From Candidatus Kapaibacterium sp. (GTDB lineage Bacteria > Bacteroidota > Ignavibacteria > Kapaibacteriales > NICIL-2): 64,000 bases of DNA. The notes under the pieces were generated by a model that saw nothing but the letters and a program-made list of their open reading frames with translations, made no database searches and was not told where the DNA came from. The number at the start of each line of letters is the position of its first letter. The stretch's first letter is position 1. The translations under genes and the position numbers were made by a program. The stretch covers positions 90,915 to 154,914 of the forward strand of contig JANWWF010000001.1 in assembly GCA_025055755.1 (NCBI GenBank). The letters are read 5' to 3'. Shown here piece by piece: positions 1 to 9,710 of this stretch.

Positions 1-2
1 AT

Positions 3-80
3 CTTCCCAATGGACTGTATATCGTGTCTGTCCAGGGCTCCACTATCCGGCTAGCAGACAAAGTATTCATATCACGATAA
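3..80 (+). CDS. 3' end of a secreted protein with T9SS type A-like C-terminal sorting domain (5' truncated by window)
   Basis: Frame 3 reads ...LPNGLYIVSVQGSTIRLADKVFISR* up to TAA at 78-80; matches the LP.G.Y.v.v......kv.. pattern of T9SS C-terminal domains. Confidence 0.7.
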   Translation, partial: LPNGLYIVSVQGSTIRLADKVFISR

Positions 81-91
81 CCACGCTCGAT

Positions 92-1093
92 ATGGGGACA
101 CTACGCTTTATCGCGTGTTACATAGCAAGTACCGCTATGCTAATGGCGCAAGAAAGTGCGCCATTAGCAGTAGCCTCCTATCTTTTACGACCAATCTCCG
201 CACGTGCTGTTGGTTTAGGAGGGATGCAGGTTGCTTGCGCAGATGAGCCAACAGCCATTTTTTCTAATCCGGCACTGCTTGGCTACCTTGGACCTAAAAG
301 TGCCATAACTGGTGGCGTTACAGCCCTTGCATTCGGACGCTCCCTGACTAATATTGCAGCAACATTCGAGCTATCCAGTAACCTCTCAATCGGTGGCGGA
401 ATCCTCGGAATGAATCAAGGCACAATTACTCGTCGTGACCTTGATGGAACGCTTCTCGGCTCGAGTACTATTTGGCAAGGTTCTGCAAATGTTGGAGCAA
501 CCTATCGCCTGACTACAGAAACTGCGATAGGTCTAAGTGGACGAGTGTTACTTTCCACTGCTCCCGATCCTGCTGCAACAGGAAACGGTGCTGCAATAGA
601 TGCAGGCATGGTAACCTCTTTCCTCAACATCGCCACAGTGGGATTAAGTGTGCAGAACCTTGGATTTATGAAAATTGGGGCAGAGCGTTTCTCTCTCCCT
701 TGGATGATACGCTTGGGGATATGCAGCATAATTCCGTTCTCAGAGCAGACGGTGGCTGTCACCTCACCGACCTTGGGAAATGTTGATACTGTTAGTACCC
801 CAAGTAGTGAGTACCTTCTCATCGGAATTGAAGGATTTGTCCGAGCTGGAGCGTCAGTACCAACAATTGTTGCGGGAATCGAAGTTGTCCCCCACGAACT
901 TGTTTCTCTTCGTTCTGGCGTAACTGTCTATGGTGAATCACTCGGGAGCACCCGGATTTTCCCGCAGACACTCCTCGGCGGTGGTATATCACTGCGTTTA
1001 CCCCTCTCATTCTCTCTTCGGGTGGACTATGCGCTTGCCCATAGTTTCACTGCTTCCCTTACACACACACTGTCCCTTGTTGCAGAACTATGA
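92..1093 (+). CDS. PorV/PorQ-like outer membrane protein
   Basis: 333 aa ORF with signal peptide, 'ARAVGLGGMQVACADEPTAIFSNPALL' motif typical of the PorV/PorQ/UPF0164 family, FadL-like barrel. Confidence 0.7.
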   Translation: MGTLRFIACYIASTAMLMAQESAPLAVASYLLRPISARAVGLGGMQVACADEPTAIFSNPALLGYLGPKSAITGGVTALAFGRSLTNIAATFELSSNLSIGGGILGMNQGTITRRDLDGTLLGSSTIWQGSANVGATYRLTTETAIGLSGRVLLSTAPDPAATGNGAAIDAGMVTSFLNIATVGLSVQNLGFMKIGAERFSLPWMIRLGICSIIPFSEQTVAVTSPTLGNVDTVSTPSSEYLLIGIEGFVRAGASVPTIVAGIEVVPHELVSLRSGVTVYGESLGSTRIFPQTLLGGGISLRLPLSFSLRVDYALAHSFTASLTHTLSLVAEL

Positions 1094-1145
1094 AAAGTGG
1101 CAAAGCACGATTCCATAGGTCTATCTCCTGGCACAGTGAAACGCG

Positions 1146-2315
1146 ATGAATTCCCCAACCTCTTGGAGAAAGAGATTGGCAGGGAGTACGCGGCAAGGTC
1201 TTCGAATCATACTTTTACTCATCTTTTTGGTGTTAAGCTTTCCTTACGCTGCAGCCCCTATCTACACTATCCTGCCAGCAGAACATTTCCACGGGAATGA
1301 GTGGTTCAATCCTTACCATGATGTTGACCTCAACACTCCCTGGAAAAAGGTAAATACTCATCTCCACAGTCGTGTGTGGTGGGGCACTACTGATGGTCAT
1401 AAAAACACTCTCCATGAAATTGCAGCCGTGTATCGACAACTCGGATATGCTGCTATAGCTCTCTCTAACTACCAACGCATTGATTCAATAGGGTATGGTT
1501 GGACACACTTGCCTTGCTACGAACATGGATACAACATCCAGAAAACGCACCAGATAGTCCTTGGTGCCCAATCAGTGATTTGGCTCGACTGTATCCTTCC
1601 TCAGACCCTATTTATCAAGCAATGGATACTCGACATACTTCGCCCTACGGCTGAAATAACTATCCTGGCCCACCCGGCGTTTGGCCGTCCCAGTTATTAC
1701 GAACGCGACTTGAACTTCCTTGGAAATTATGATGGAATTGAGGTGTTCAACCACTATCGAACCTCGTGGGCACATTGGGACTCTGCTCTATCGAACGGTA
1801 TCATTGTTTGGGCAGTTGGCAATGATGATTGCCATGATGTTCAAAGCAATAAGGAAACAGGTGTATGCCTAACTTTAGCGCCATTACCAGTTCAGTGGAA
1901 GCCATCAGATCTCTACCACGCTTTTCATTCTGGCAAAACGATAGCTGTTCGCACCTATCAAGCTTCACTTCCCATCACAGGTATCATTCAGCGCATACAG
2001 AAGGATTCTCTGGTCGTCGTACTTACAAGTACAGCCGATTCAGTTCGATTTGTAAGCGATGGAGGAAAGATTGCCTTTGTCGCATCTAACACAGCACGGG
2101 CAGCTATGCCGTTGCTTGCATCGGCTTCCTACATTCGTGTGGAGGTGTACTGTGGCAATACAACGTATGCTCTAAATCCTGTTGTGCGGACATCATCAGC
2201 ATCTATACCGACACAGAGCCGGCGTTTACGAGAGGACGTTCCCCTGACCCTACTCTATCGCTTGGTCTGGATGCTTATTTATGTTAACATCGGACTGCTC
2301 CTCATTCGACGATAG
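1146..2315 (+). CDS. Membrane-associated PHP-domain-like metal-dependent hydrolase
   Basis: N-terminal TM segment, 'KVNTHLHS' (HxH), 'LAHPA', 'GNDDCHD' motifs, C-terminal TM helix. Confidence 0.55.
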   Translation: MNSPTSWRKRLAGSTRQGLRIILLLIFLVLSFPYAAAPIYTILPAEHFHGNEWFNPYHDVDLNTPWKKVNTHLHSRVWWGTTDGHKNTLHEIAAVYRQLGYAAIALSNYQRIDSIGYGWTHLPCYEHGYNIQKTHQIVLGAQSVIWLDCILPQTLFIKQWILDILRPTAEITILAHPAFGRPSYYERDLNFLGNYDGIEVFNHYRTSWAHWDSALSNGIIVWAVGNDDCHDVQSNKETGVCLTLAPLPVQWKPSDLYHAFHSGKTIAVRTYQASLPITGIIQRIQKDSLVVVLTSTADSVRFVSDGGKIAFVASNTARAAMPLLASASYIRVEVYCGNTTYALNPVVRTSSASIPTQSRRLREDVPLTLLYRLVWMLIYVNIGLLLIRR

Positions 2316-2320
2316 CTCCA

Positions 2321-3955
2321 ATGAAGCGTCTTCTCTCTCACCCTGCTTTACTGTTGAGTTTGTTTGTCGCGATGACTGTCATTCCTTTACTGGGGAATGC
2401 TTACCTATTTGATTGGGATGAGGTCAACTTTGCTGAATGTGCCCGCGAAATGATTGTCACGGGTGACTATCTCCATCCGCGTATTGACTACGAGCCATTT
2501 TGGGAAAAACCTCCCCTTTTTTTCTGGCTCCAAGCATTAGCAATGAACCTTTTTGGCATCAATGAATTCGCCGCACGCCTTCCTAATGCCATTGTCGGGA
2601 TCGTAACAGTCGCCATGTTAGTGATAATTGGGAAACGGTGGGTAGATTCTACATTCGGGATGTTATGGGGATTAGTATGGATAGGGTCGCTGCTCCCTCA
2701 GTTTTACATGCACACCGGATTGATTGATCCTTTGTTTAACCTACTTATGGTGGCTTCAGCAATTTGTGCGCTTGAAAGCATTACCTCAAAAAACGCTATA
2801 CTCCTTGCCTGCAGCGGATTACTCCTCGGACTTGCTGTGCTCACCAAGGGACCAATTGCACTGGCGTTGGTTGGTATCCCCTTGCTTGCACTTTGGCTCC
2901 GCTGTGCAGGATGGAAGCACACGCTCCGCGATGCTGGTATTGTTGCAGTGATAGCAGTTCTTCCCTTTACTCTTTGGTTAGCATCTGACCGAAGCTCCTG
3001 GGGGCAATGGTTCATGCAATCGTTTTTAGACTACCAGCTTCGACTCTTAACCACCGGCGATGCAGGACATCATGGGCCGTTGTACTACCACATAGCTGTT
3101 CTCCTGCTTGGTTGTTTTCCGGCATCATGGCTTGCACTTAAGGCATATCGTCCAAAGTGGAGGATTGAGGATCTCGCAGACGCATCATTTACGTTTGCCG
3201 TGATGTTAGTAGTAGTGGTTGTCATTTTTTCAATTGTACAGACAAAGATTATCCATTACTCTTCGTTGGCATATTTCCCTCTCACTTTTTTTGCTGCACA
3301 GGTGCTCTACCGATGGTGGTATAGCCCCAACAAAGCCATTGTTTTTCTTATAGCTGCAGGAAGCATCATTCTTGGTATTCTGTTCATACTAACTCCGATT
3401 ATTCTTGCGAACCGTCCACTCTTAGAAGCCCTTGCCCGCGATACTTTTGCTCGAAGTATCGTGCAAACGGCTGTGCCACAATGGCGGGGGATTGAATGGG
3501 CAGCTGGAGCGCTTGTTCTCAGCGCGACTTTAACTGCTTTCATAGCCTTTCGGTGGTCACCACGTTCTGCTGTCGTGATTCTTCTACTTAGCAATGCATT
3601 AGGTGTCAGTGCCTTCCTACGAGTTGTTGCTCCGCGAATACAGGATTTTACCCAACGTGAATTGGTCGAATTTTGTCGCCGCTATGCACAGAGCGATGTG
3701 ATTCTGCATCCCGTCGGTTTTAAGACATACGTGCACCTGTTCTATGGTAGGCGAAAGTTTAGTCAAAGTCCACCCGGTAATTCAATTTCTCGCAGTCAAT
3801 GGGAAGCATACCTGCTTGATGGGCCTATTCGCACGGACGTCATTTTCATTGCAAAGCGAGTGAAAGCAGGCGATCTTCTCCGACGTAAAGATTTTGTTCA
3901 GCTTGACGATCCGAATTCTGCATGGTTATTTCTCTTACGCCCAGCCAAACGGTAG
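2321..3955 (+). CDS. ArnT-like / family 39 glycosyltransferase (polytopic membrane protein)
   Basis: 'DWDEVNFAECAREMIVTGDYLHPRIDYEPFWEKPPLFFWLQA' is characteristic of PMT/ArnT glycosyltransferases; multiple TM segments. Confidence 0.85.
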   Translation: MKRLLSHPALLLSLFVAMTVIPLLGNAYLFDWDEVNFAECAREMIVTGDYLHPRIDYEPFWEKPPLFFWLQALAMNLFGINEFAARLPNAIVGIVTVAMLVIIGKRWVDSTFGMLWGLVWIGSLLPQFYMHTGLIDPLFNLLMVASAICALESITSKNAILLACSGLLLGLAVLTKGPIALALVGIPLLALWLRCAGWKHTLRDAGIVAVIAVLPFTLWLASDRSSWGQWFMQSFLDYQLRLLTTGDAGHHGPLYYHIAVLLLGCFPASWLALKAYRPKWRIEDLADASFTFAVMLVVVVVIFSIVQTKIIHYSSLAYFPLTFFAAQVLYRWWYSPNKAIVFLIAAGSIILGILFILTPIILANRPLLEALARDTFARSIVQTAVPQWRGIEWAAGALVLSATLTAFIAFRWSPRSAVVILLLSNALGVSAFLRVVAPRIQDFTQRELVEFCRRYAQSDVILHPVGFKTYVHLFYGRRKFSQSPPGNSISRSQWEAYLLDGPIRTDVIFIAKRVKAGDLLRRKDFVQLDDPNSAWLFLLRPAKR

Positions 3956-5385
3956 AGCGTCTTTACTTTCTGGGAGTCGGTGGTATCGCGATGGGCTCTG
4001 TCGCCATCGCATGCAAGGAGATGGGCGCAATCGTCAGCGGATGCGACAGCAACGTGTATCCGCCAATGAGCATCTTGCTCGAGCGTAGTGGTATCCCCTA
4101 TGCAAACACGTATGACCCTGAACATCTACTTGCATTTTCTCCACACGCAGTTATAGTGGGGAATGCAATTAGTCGTGGTAACCCCGTGCTGGAAGTAGCA
4201 CTCGACCGAAACATTCCTCTCCTGTCCATGCCCGAACTGCTCCGATGGAGTTTTATGCAAAGAAGCCGCCGTATCGTTGTTAGCGGTACTCATGGCAAGA
4301 CGACGACAACAAGTCTTCTGGCATGGATACTTCACCGCTGTGGAGCACCGGTCGGATACCTAATTGGAGGAGCTGTGGACGTGCTGGGACACAGCTGTCG
4401 TCCTGCACCGCCAGATGGTTACTTTGTTCTTGAGGGAGATGAGTACGATACTGCTTTTTTCGATAAGCGAAGCAAATTTCTTCACTCCATGCCAACCATC
4501 CTCATCGTCACGAGCATCGAATACGATCACGCAGATATATTTCCGTCATATGACGCTGTCGTTGCAGCATTTCGACAACTGATTCGGCTTGTTCCGCAAA
4601 CTGGCGCAGTATTTATCTGCGGCGATGATCAGGGAGCTGTCTCTGCTGGCGACTATGCTCTTTCCCCAGTATACCTGTATGGAACCAGCGAACAAGCAAG
4701 CTGGAGAGCCACCGATATACACTTCGATGACGAATTCACTTCCTTCAGCATCATCAAGCAAGGTAGCACTTTTGGTCAGTTCCGCATCCCGCTCATCGGG
4801 GAGCACAACGTGCGCAACGCCACCGCTGCCATCGCGGTTGCATCCCACCTTGGTTTATCCCCTGCGGAGATAGCAACTGCTCTTGAAGAATTTCGCCCTC
4901 CGAAACGTCGCTTTGAACTTCTTTGTCAGTGGCGTGGCGCTTTGGTTGTTGACGATTTTGCCCATCATCCGACTGCAATTCGTGCAACTCTCCAAGCAGC
5001 CCGACATCGCTATCCACACCGTCGCATTGTTGCATGCTTTGAACCTCGCTCGAATACCGCTGCACAGGCTGTTTTCCAGCATGCGTTCGCTGATGCATTG
5101 GCTGCTGCTGACCTTGTTTTTCTATGCCCCGTCTATCGTGCAGAACGATATTCTCCTGATCAACGCCTCAACCGTGAATTGCTCAGTTGGGATTTATCCG
5201 CTCGAGGCATTGAGTGCTACGTGATCCCCGATGGTCCAGCATGGGGCAACACAGCGTTTGAGATGCTTCGTGCTGCAGTGCACCCAAACGACCTGGTGAT
5301 TTTGATGAGCAATGGCAATATCGGAGGCTTACGACAACTAATCATAAGTGACGCGCAAACGACGTCCCCCCTACGCCAAGCTTAA
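3922..5385 (+). CDS. mpl: UDP-N-acetylmuramate:L-alanyl-gamma-D-glutamyl-meso-diaminopimelate ligase
   Basis: 'YFLGVGGIAMGSVA', 'VSGTHGKTTTTSLLAWIL', 'LEGDEYDTAFFDKRSKF' Mur ligase/Mpl motifs; overlaps upstream gene by 34 bp. Confidence 0.9.
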   Translation: MVISLTPSQTVERLYFLGVGGIAMGSVAIACKEMGAIVSGCDSNVYPPMSILLERSGIPYANTYDPEHLLAFSPHAVIVGNAISRGNPVLEVALDRNIPLLSMPELLRWSFMQRSRRIVVSGTHGKTTTTSLLAWILHRCGAPVGYLIGGAVDVLGHSCRPAPPDGYFVLEGDEYDTAFFDKRSKFLHSMPTILIVTSIEYDHADIFPSYDAVVAAFRQLIRLVPQTGAVFICGDDQGAVSAGDYALSPVYLYGTSEQASWRATDIHFDDEFTSFSIIKQGSTFGQFRIPLIGEHNVRNATAAIAVASHLGLSPAEIATALEEFRPPKRRFELLCQWRGALVVDDFAHHPTAIRATLQAARHRYPHRRIVACFEPRSNTAAQAVFQHAFADALAAADLVFLCPVYRAERYSPDQRLNRELLSWDLSARGIECYVIPDGPAWGNTAFEMLRAAVHPNDLVILMSNGNIGGLRQLIISDAQTTSPLRQA

Positions 5386-8300
5386 GGCACAACAACAAAT
5401 TTTTGAACCGTCGTTTCATTCCCCTGCTTATCAATAACCCGATAAAGGTACACTCCCTCAGGGAGTGCTTTTCCGTCAGGCAGCTGTGGAATCCAGCGCA
5501 CCCCACCAGTAGGCTCATCGCATACAATACGTGTGAGTTCATAGCCGTTGAGCGTACTGATGACCACCGTTGCACCCATCGGTACGTAGGCAAAGCGGAG
5601 TTCTCGATCCCGACTTAGTGACCATGGTTGGGGATATGCAAAAGTTGCAGCCGTTGAGGATGCCGAATAAAACCATGCAACCGTGTTGCCGCTGCTACGT
5701 GTCATGAACTTGCCCTCCCTCGAACGGAATGAACTGGGAAATCGCATCGTATAAATCATCCCTCGTGGCTCATAACGAAAGCTGCTGTCGAATACAAACC
5801 GAAGTGCGTGCTCATCATTGCTCGGAAGCACCGCAACAACCTTTCCGTATGGCTGCATGATGATACTGTCCAACGACAGTGACGCCACTACAGGAGCATC
5901 ACTAAAGCGAACGGTAATGCTCGTATTTGTCACCTCGAGTAGTTGCTCAGCGTAGAACTCCTCTACGCTTTGCTGGGGTGCAGTGACAATTAACTCTGCC
6001 ATCGACGGCAACGAGGGATTCCCAAAGTAATCGCGTGTTCTTCCCTCGAGCATTACTAAATATCGGCCTTCCTTTAGTGGACGCGAAACCCAAGCAATCA
6101 GCTGCTGTACACCCGCTGATGCAGTAAACTCTACGGGATAACGGACTGTATCTTGGAAAATCACTATGGAAGCTGGAGGAATACCATTTGGAGGAAGGTA
6201 TCCGCGGAACCATGCTCGGATGCTGCGGCTTCCTTCCACCACAGTATCAACTCGCTCAAGAGAAAGAGACTCAGCTCGAACTACCTCGATGGAATTACTC
6301 CAGCGTGATGTATCTATGCCGCGTATCGCTTGCACTGTAACTGTGCAACGTATGCATGCTGGAAGATTTTGTGCTACTAACACCGCCCTGGTACTATCAA
6401 ACGTTTGTGGATAGACCGTTTGATTTATTCGGATGCGGTATCGTGCATCAGGCACAGCTGAATGCCACACACACTCGATGTCACCGGTTGGTAATGCATA
6501 TGCATCAACAAGCGATGGCGACCGAAGTAAAGCAGGTGTATAGCGGAAAAATTTGGTACTAGCATTGTCTAATCCGCACATGAGTCCAAGCTCTACAGAA
6601 CCATCACCATCGAGATCGGACAGGATTGCACCGTTCGACCATATCGAATCGCGTACAAAGAGGATCTCCGGATATCCTCGTTGCCAAGATAGGACGTACA
6701 CATACGGGAAGAGACAAAGAACTATCTCATCTTTGCCATCGCTATCGAGATCACCAGCAGCGATACCGTTATAATACGGTCGTCCATAATACACACCCCA
6801 GAAGAAGTCCTCCCATACCACGATGTACTGATTCGGTGCAGTTGCTTTGATAGCACAGAATCGCCACAGTGGTGGTTCATACTCACCAATGTCATTGTAA
6901 GCTGGAAGTGCTGCTGCACCGGAGATAATTTCTTTGCTTCCATCACCGTCAATGTCCGCAGCAGTAACAAATTCGGTTCCTGCTCCTGCAAGAAAAGGCA
7001 CAGCGGGAGCCGAATATTCTCGCGTGAATCTCCCCTGAGACCATGCAGCAATTTCCAGGTCGCCGTCACTGTCAGCATAAGCAACCTCGATTTCACCGTC
7101 TTTGTCAAAATCGCCAACTGCACACAGTGGCGCAGATATCGTGTTTATTTGGCGTCCCCGTTGAGGTGCTGAAGAAAGTTCTATGCTGTCAAGAGCAACA
7201 AAACGTGTTCCATTCCAACTGAGCGCAACCAACGCATCGCTTGCAGGTAAGAGTGTGCCATCGGCAGCGATGCGAGTACGACGAGTTCGGAAGCCAAGTA
7301 TCTCTGGTTTTTGGTCGCCAGTAATATCAGCAAGTGCTGCAGCCCAAAAAGTATGTGCAACTGTATCCCCCCAGAGCACGGTAGAAAATGGCACCGGCTC
7401 AAATTGAAACAAGCGAGTATCACCGGCATCGTATGTCAGCACATCCATGGTACCATCGTTATTAGCATCCCCATACCCACGGAGAAACAAGGTGCGGTCA
7501 GATTTGGCTCGAATGCGAAATGTATCCTGCTCTCGAACAAGGACAAGTGCCTGTTGAGGCAAGCGTGCGCGTGTGGCAACAAGAGCGCCAGTAGCAGGAC
7601 TAAAGCTGCCACTAAGGAGCAATGGCTCTACGCGATAGGAGAGCTCTTGCCAATCACCACTAAACCCTGCCTCTGATGGAATGGCAACAGAATCAGCTTC
7701 TACTACTGCAGTATCTACCCCATCCCACGCAATGATTTTGAGGCGATATATTCCTCCCTGCAGGAAGGGTAAGACAGTAGCATGAAGGCGACGGTAATGG
7801 CCATCTCCACGGATTTCTGTGATTGAAAGGTTATCGTGTCGTTGCACTTGCACAGCTATTTCACATCGGCGATTTGTTCGAGTCACGACAGCAAGCCTTC
7901 GCTGCCGTCCCAACCATACAGGATACCAAGCAAACTGCTCAACCCGAATTCCAGAGCGGACATATTGGATAACGGCAGCATCTTCTATCGTCTTGCCCGT
8001 GTGAAGGATGGCACGCAATCGAAATACTACCAGGCTATCATTCGATTCCAGCAATTCCTCAATATGATACCGAGCACTGAACACCGCTCCCCGTGATTCG
8101 ATGAACACACGCTCAATCCCCCTTCGCACTATGACAAGTTGCCATTTTTCCAAAAGAGGATGCACAACACGAACAACAACCTCGACACTGCTAACCGTAT
8201 CACTGACGACGCTTCCGTGGAGTGGCTGCTCAAGCTCGATGATTCCTTTAAGCTCGATTTGCTCTAAGGCACGGAGTGGGGAAACAAGACCATGACCACG

Positions 8301-9629
8301 TCGCAACTGCCACGGCTCTGTGGGACTATCTGCTGTCGTCGCAAGGATTGTGCGAATTTGGTCAGCGGTTATCCACGGTGCACGTGCTTGAAGTAGAGCA
8401 ACCGTTGCACTTACCAGGGGTGCAGCAAACGATGTACCACTGTACTGCTGAAAACCGCCGCCAGGCGCGGCAGTCATGATGTTTTGTCCTGGCGCTAATA
8501 AGAAAAGCCGTTCACTGTAACTGCTAAACGCAGTAGCCTGCCCTCGACTTGTTGCCGCACCGATACTAAGAACACCTACCTCATCGCTGGGATAATGAGG
8601 GAGATTCGACCCGCTGTTTCCCGCTGAAGCGACCACTACAACGTCAGCAGCACGTGCAAGCTCGATTGCTGTAGCAATCAGCGTAGAGCGCACTATGTCG
8701 CCAAAGCTGCAATTGATAATGCGTGCTCCATTGAGTACCGCATATACAATTGCTGCCGCAATATCATCCTCGTCCCCAATGCCTGTCAAGTCGAAGGCAC
8801 GGAGTACCATAATCTGAGCATCAAACGCCAGCCCAGTGAATCCGGAGCTATCTGTAGGCTTGGCAGCAATCAGTGCACTCACCGCAGTCCCGTGCCCATT
8901 CTCATCGTAGGGGAATGGACTTGGATTCTTCGTTTGTCCCAAAAGAGCAACCGAACGACTCACAAAGCTGTAGCCGATAACATCATCTGCGTATCCGTTG
9001 TTGTCGTTATCGCGACCATCGAGGTCTCCACGAACGCCATTACGGATTTCCGTCACTGGCCATGGATCGAAACGCCCGTTCCCATTGAGATCTTCTTTTT
9101 TATTGACCCACAAGGATTGCTGGAGAGCAGGATGCTGCCAATCAATTCCAGTGTCAATGACTCCTACGATAACATCACGACCAGTGCTGTATTTCCACGA
9201 TTCTCTTGCATGTAATGCATCAAGATACCATTGAGACGCCGAAGGTTGGAGCTGATATGCAGAACAAGCTCTGTCTATTCGATAGCGGAATGGGGATCGT
9301 ACCTCAAGTATGGCTTGATTAAAACGAAGGACTCGACGAAGGCTGTCTCCATTAGTTGTCTGCACTACTGCAATGCAGCTTAGCGTATCCACTAAGCGCT
9401 GAATATGTGCGGTGTTTTTATTCTCACTCAGGAGCAATATGCTTCGATGTAACACTGGTTCAATGATAAGTCGGCTTGCAGGAAAGCGGCTCACAAATTC
9501 CTGACACTCTACCGGCGTGCGAAAGCGGAGGAAAAGCTTTTCCTGGGCTGTTGCAATGGGGGTGGCCAACAGCAACAGAAAAGCGCAACGGAAATATGCT
9601 GAGCTTTGGTGCATACTCGAAACTACCAT
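5382..9629 (-). CDS. Secreted S8 (subtilisin-like) serine peptidase with FG-GAP/VCBS-like repeats and T9SS C-terminal sorting domain
   Basis: Triad motifs 'VGVIDTGIDWQHP', 'NGHGTAVSALIAA', 'YSGTSFAAPLVSA'; repeated DxDxDG segments; C-terminus 'LPEGVYLYRVIDKQGNETTVQKFVVVP'. Confidence 0.9.
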   Translation of the reverse strand: MVVSSMHQSSAYFRCAFLLLLATPIATAQEKLFLRFRTPVECQEFVSRFPASRLIIEPVLHRSILLLSENKNTAHIQRLVDTLSCIAVVQTTNGDSLRRVLRFNQAILEVRSPFRYRIDRACSAYQLQPSASQWYLDALHARESWKYSTGRDVIVGVIDTGIDWQHPALQQSLWVNKKEDLNGNGRFDPWPVTEIRNGVRGDLDGRDNDNNGYADDVIGYSFVSRSVALLGQTKNPSPFPYDENGHGTAVSALIAAKPTDSSGFTGLAFDAQIMVLRAFDLTGIGDEDDIAAAIVYAVLNGARIINCSFGDIVRSTLIATAIELARAADVVVVASAGNSGSNLPHYPSDEVGVLSIGAATSRGQATAFSSYSERLFLLAPGQNIMTAAPGGGFQQYSGTSFAAPLVSATVALLQARAPWITADQIRTILATTADSPTEPWQLRRGHGLVSPLRALEQIELKGIIELEQPLHGSVVSDTVSSVEVVVRVVHPLLEKWQLVIVRRGIERVFIESRGAVFSARYHIEELLESNDSLVVFRLRAILHTGKTIEDAAVIQYVRSGIRVEQFAWYPVWLGRQRRLAVVTRTNRRCEIAVQVQRHDNLSITEIRGDGHYRRLHATVLPFLQGGIYRLKIIAWDGVDTAVVEADSVAIPSEAGFSGDWQELSYRVEPLLLSGSFSPATGALVATRARLPQQALVLVREQDTFRIRAKSDRTLFLRGYGDANNDGTMDVLTYDAGDTRLFQFEPVPFSTVLWGDTVAHTFWAAALADITGDQKPEILGFRTRRTRIAADGTLLPASDALVALSWNGTRFVALDSIELSSAPQRGRQINTISAPLCAVGDFDKDGEIEVAYADSDGDLEIAAWSQGRFTREYSAPAVPFLAGAGTEFVTAADIDGDGSKEIISGAAALPAYNDIGEYEPPLWRFCAIKATAPNQYIVVWEDFFWGVYYGRPYYNGIAAGDLDSDGKDEIVLCLFPYVYVLSWQRGYPEILFVRDSIWSNGAILSDLDGDGSVELGLMCGLDNASTKFFRYTPALLRSPSLVDAYALPTGDIECVWHSAVPDARYRIRINQTVYPQTFDSTRAVLVAQNLPACIRCTVTVQAIRGIDTSRWSNSIEVVRAESLSLERVDTVVEGSRSIRAWFRGYLPPNGIPPASIVIFQDTVRYPVEFTASAGVQQLIAWVSRPLKEGRYLVMLEGRTRDYFGNPSLPSMAELIVTAPQQSVEEFYAEQLLEVTNTSITVRFSDAPVVASLSLDSIIMQPYGKVVAVLPSNDEHALRFVFDSSFRYEPRGMIYTMRFPSSFRSREGKFMTRSSGNTVAWFYSASSTAATFAYPQPWSLSRDRELRFAYVPMGATVVISTLNGYELTRIVCDEPTGGVRWIPQLPDGKALPEGVYLYRVIDKQGNETTVQKFVVVP

Positions 9630-9710
9630 ATGGGATCTTGATTCATAATCGACACAACGAGCTAGAAACTTTTTTCTCAGTTTGTTCGTTTTTAGCCGTT
9701 GGTTTTAGCC

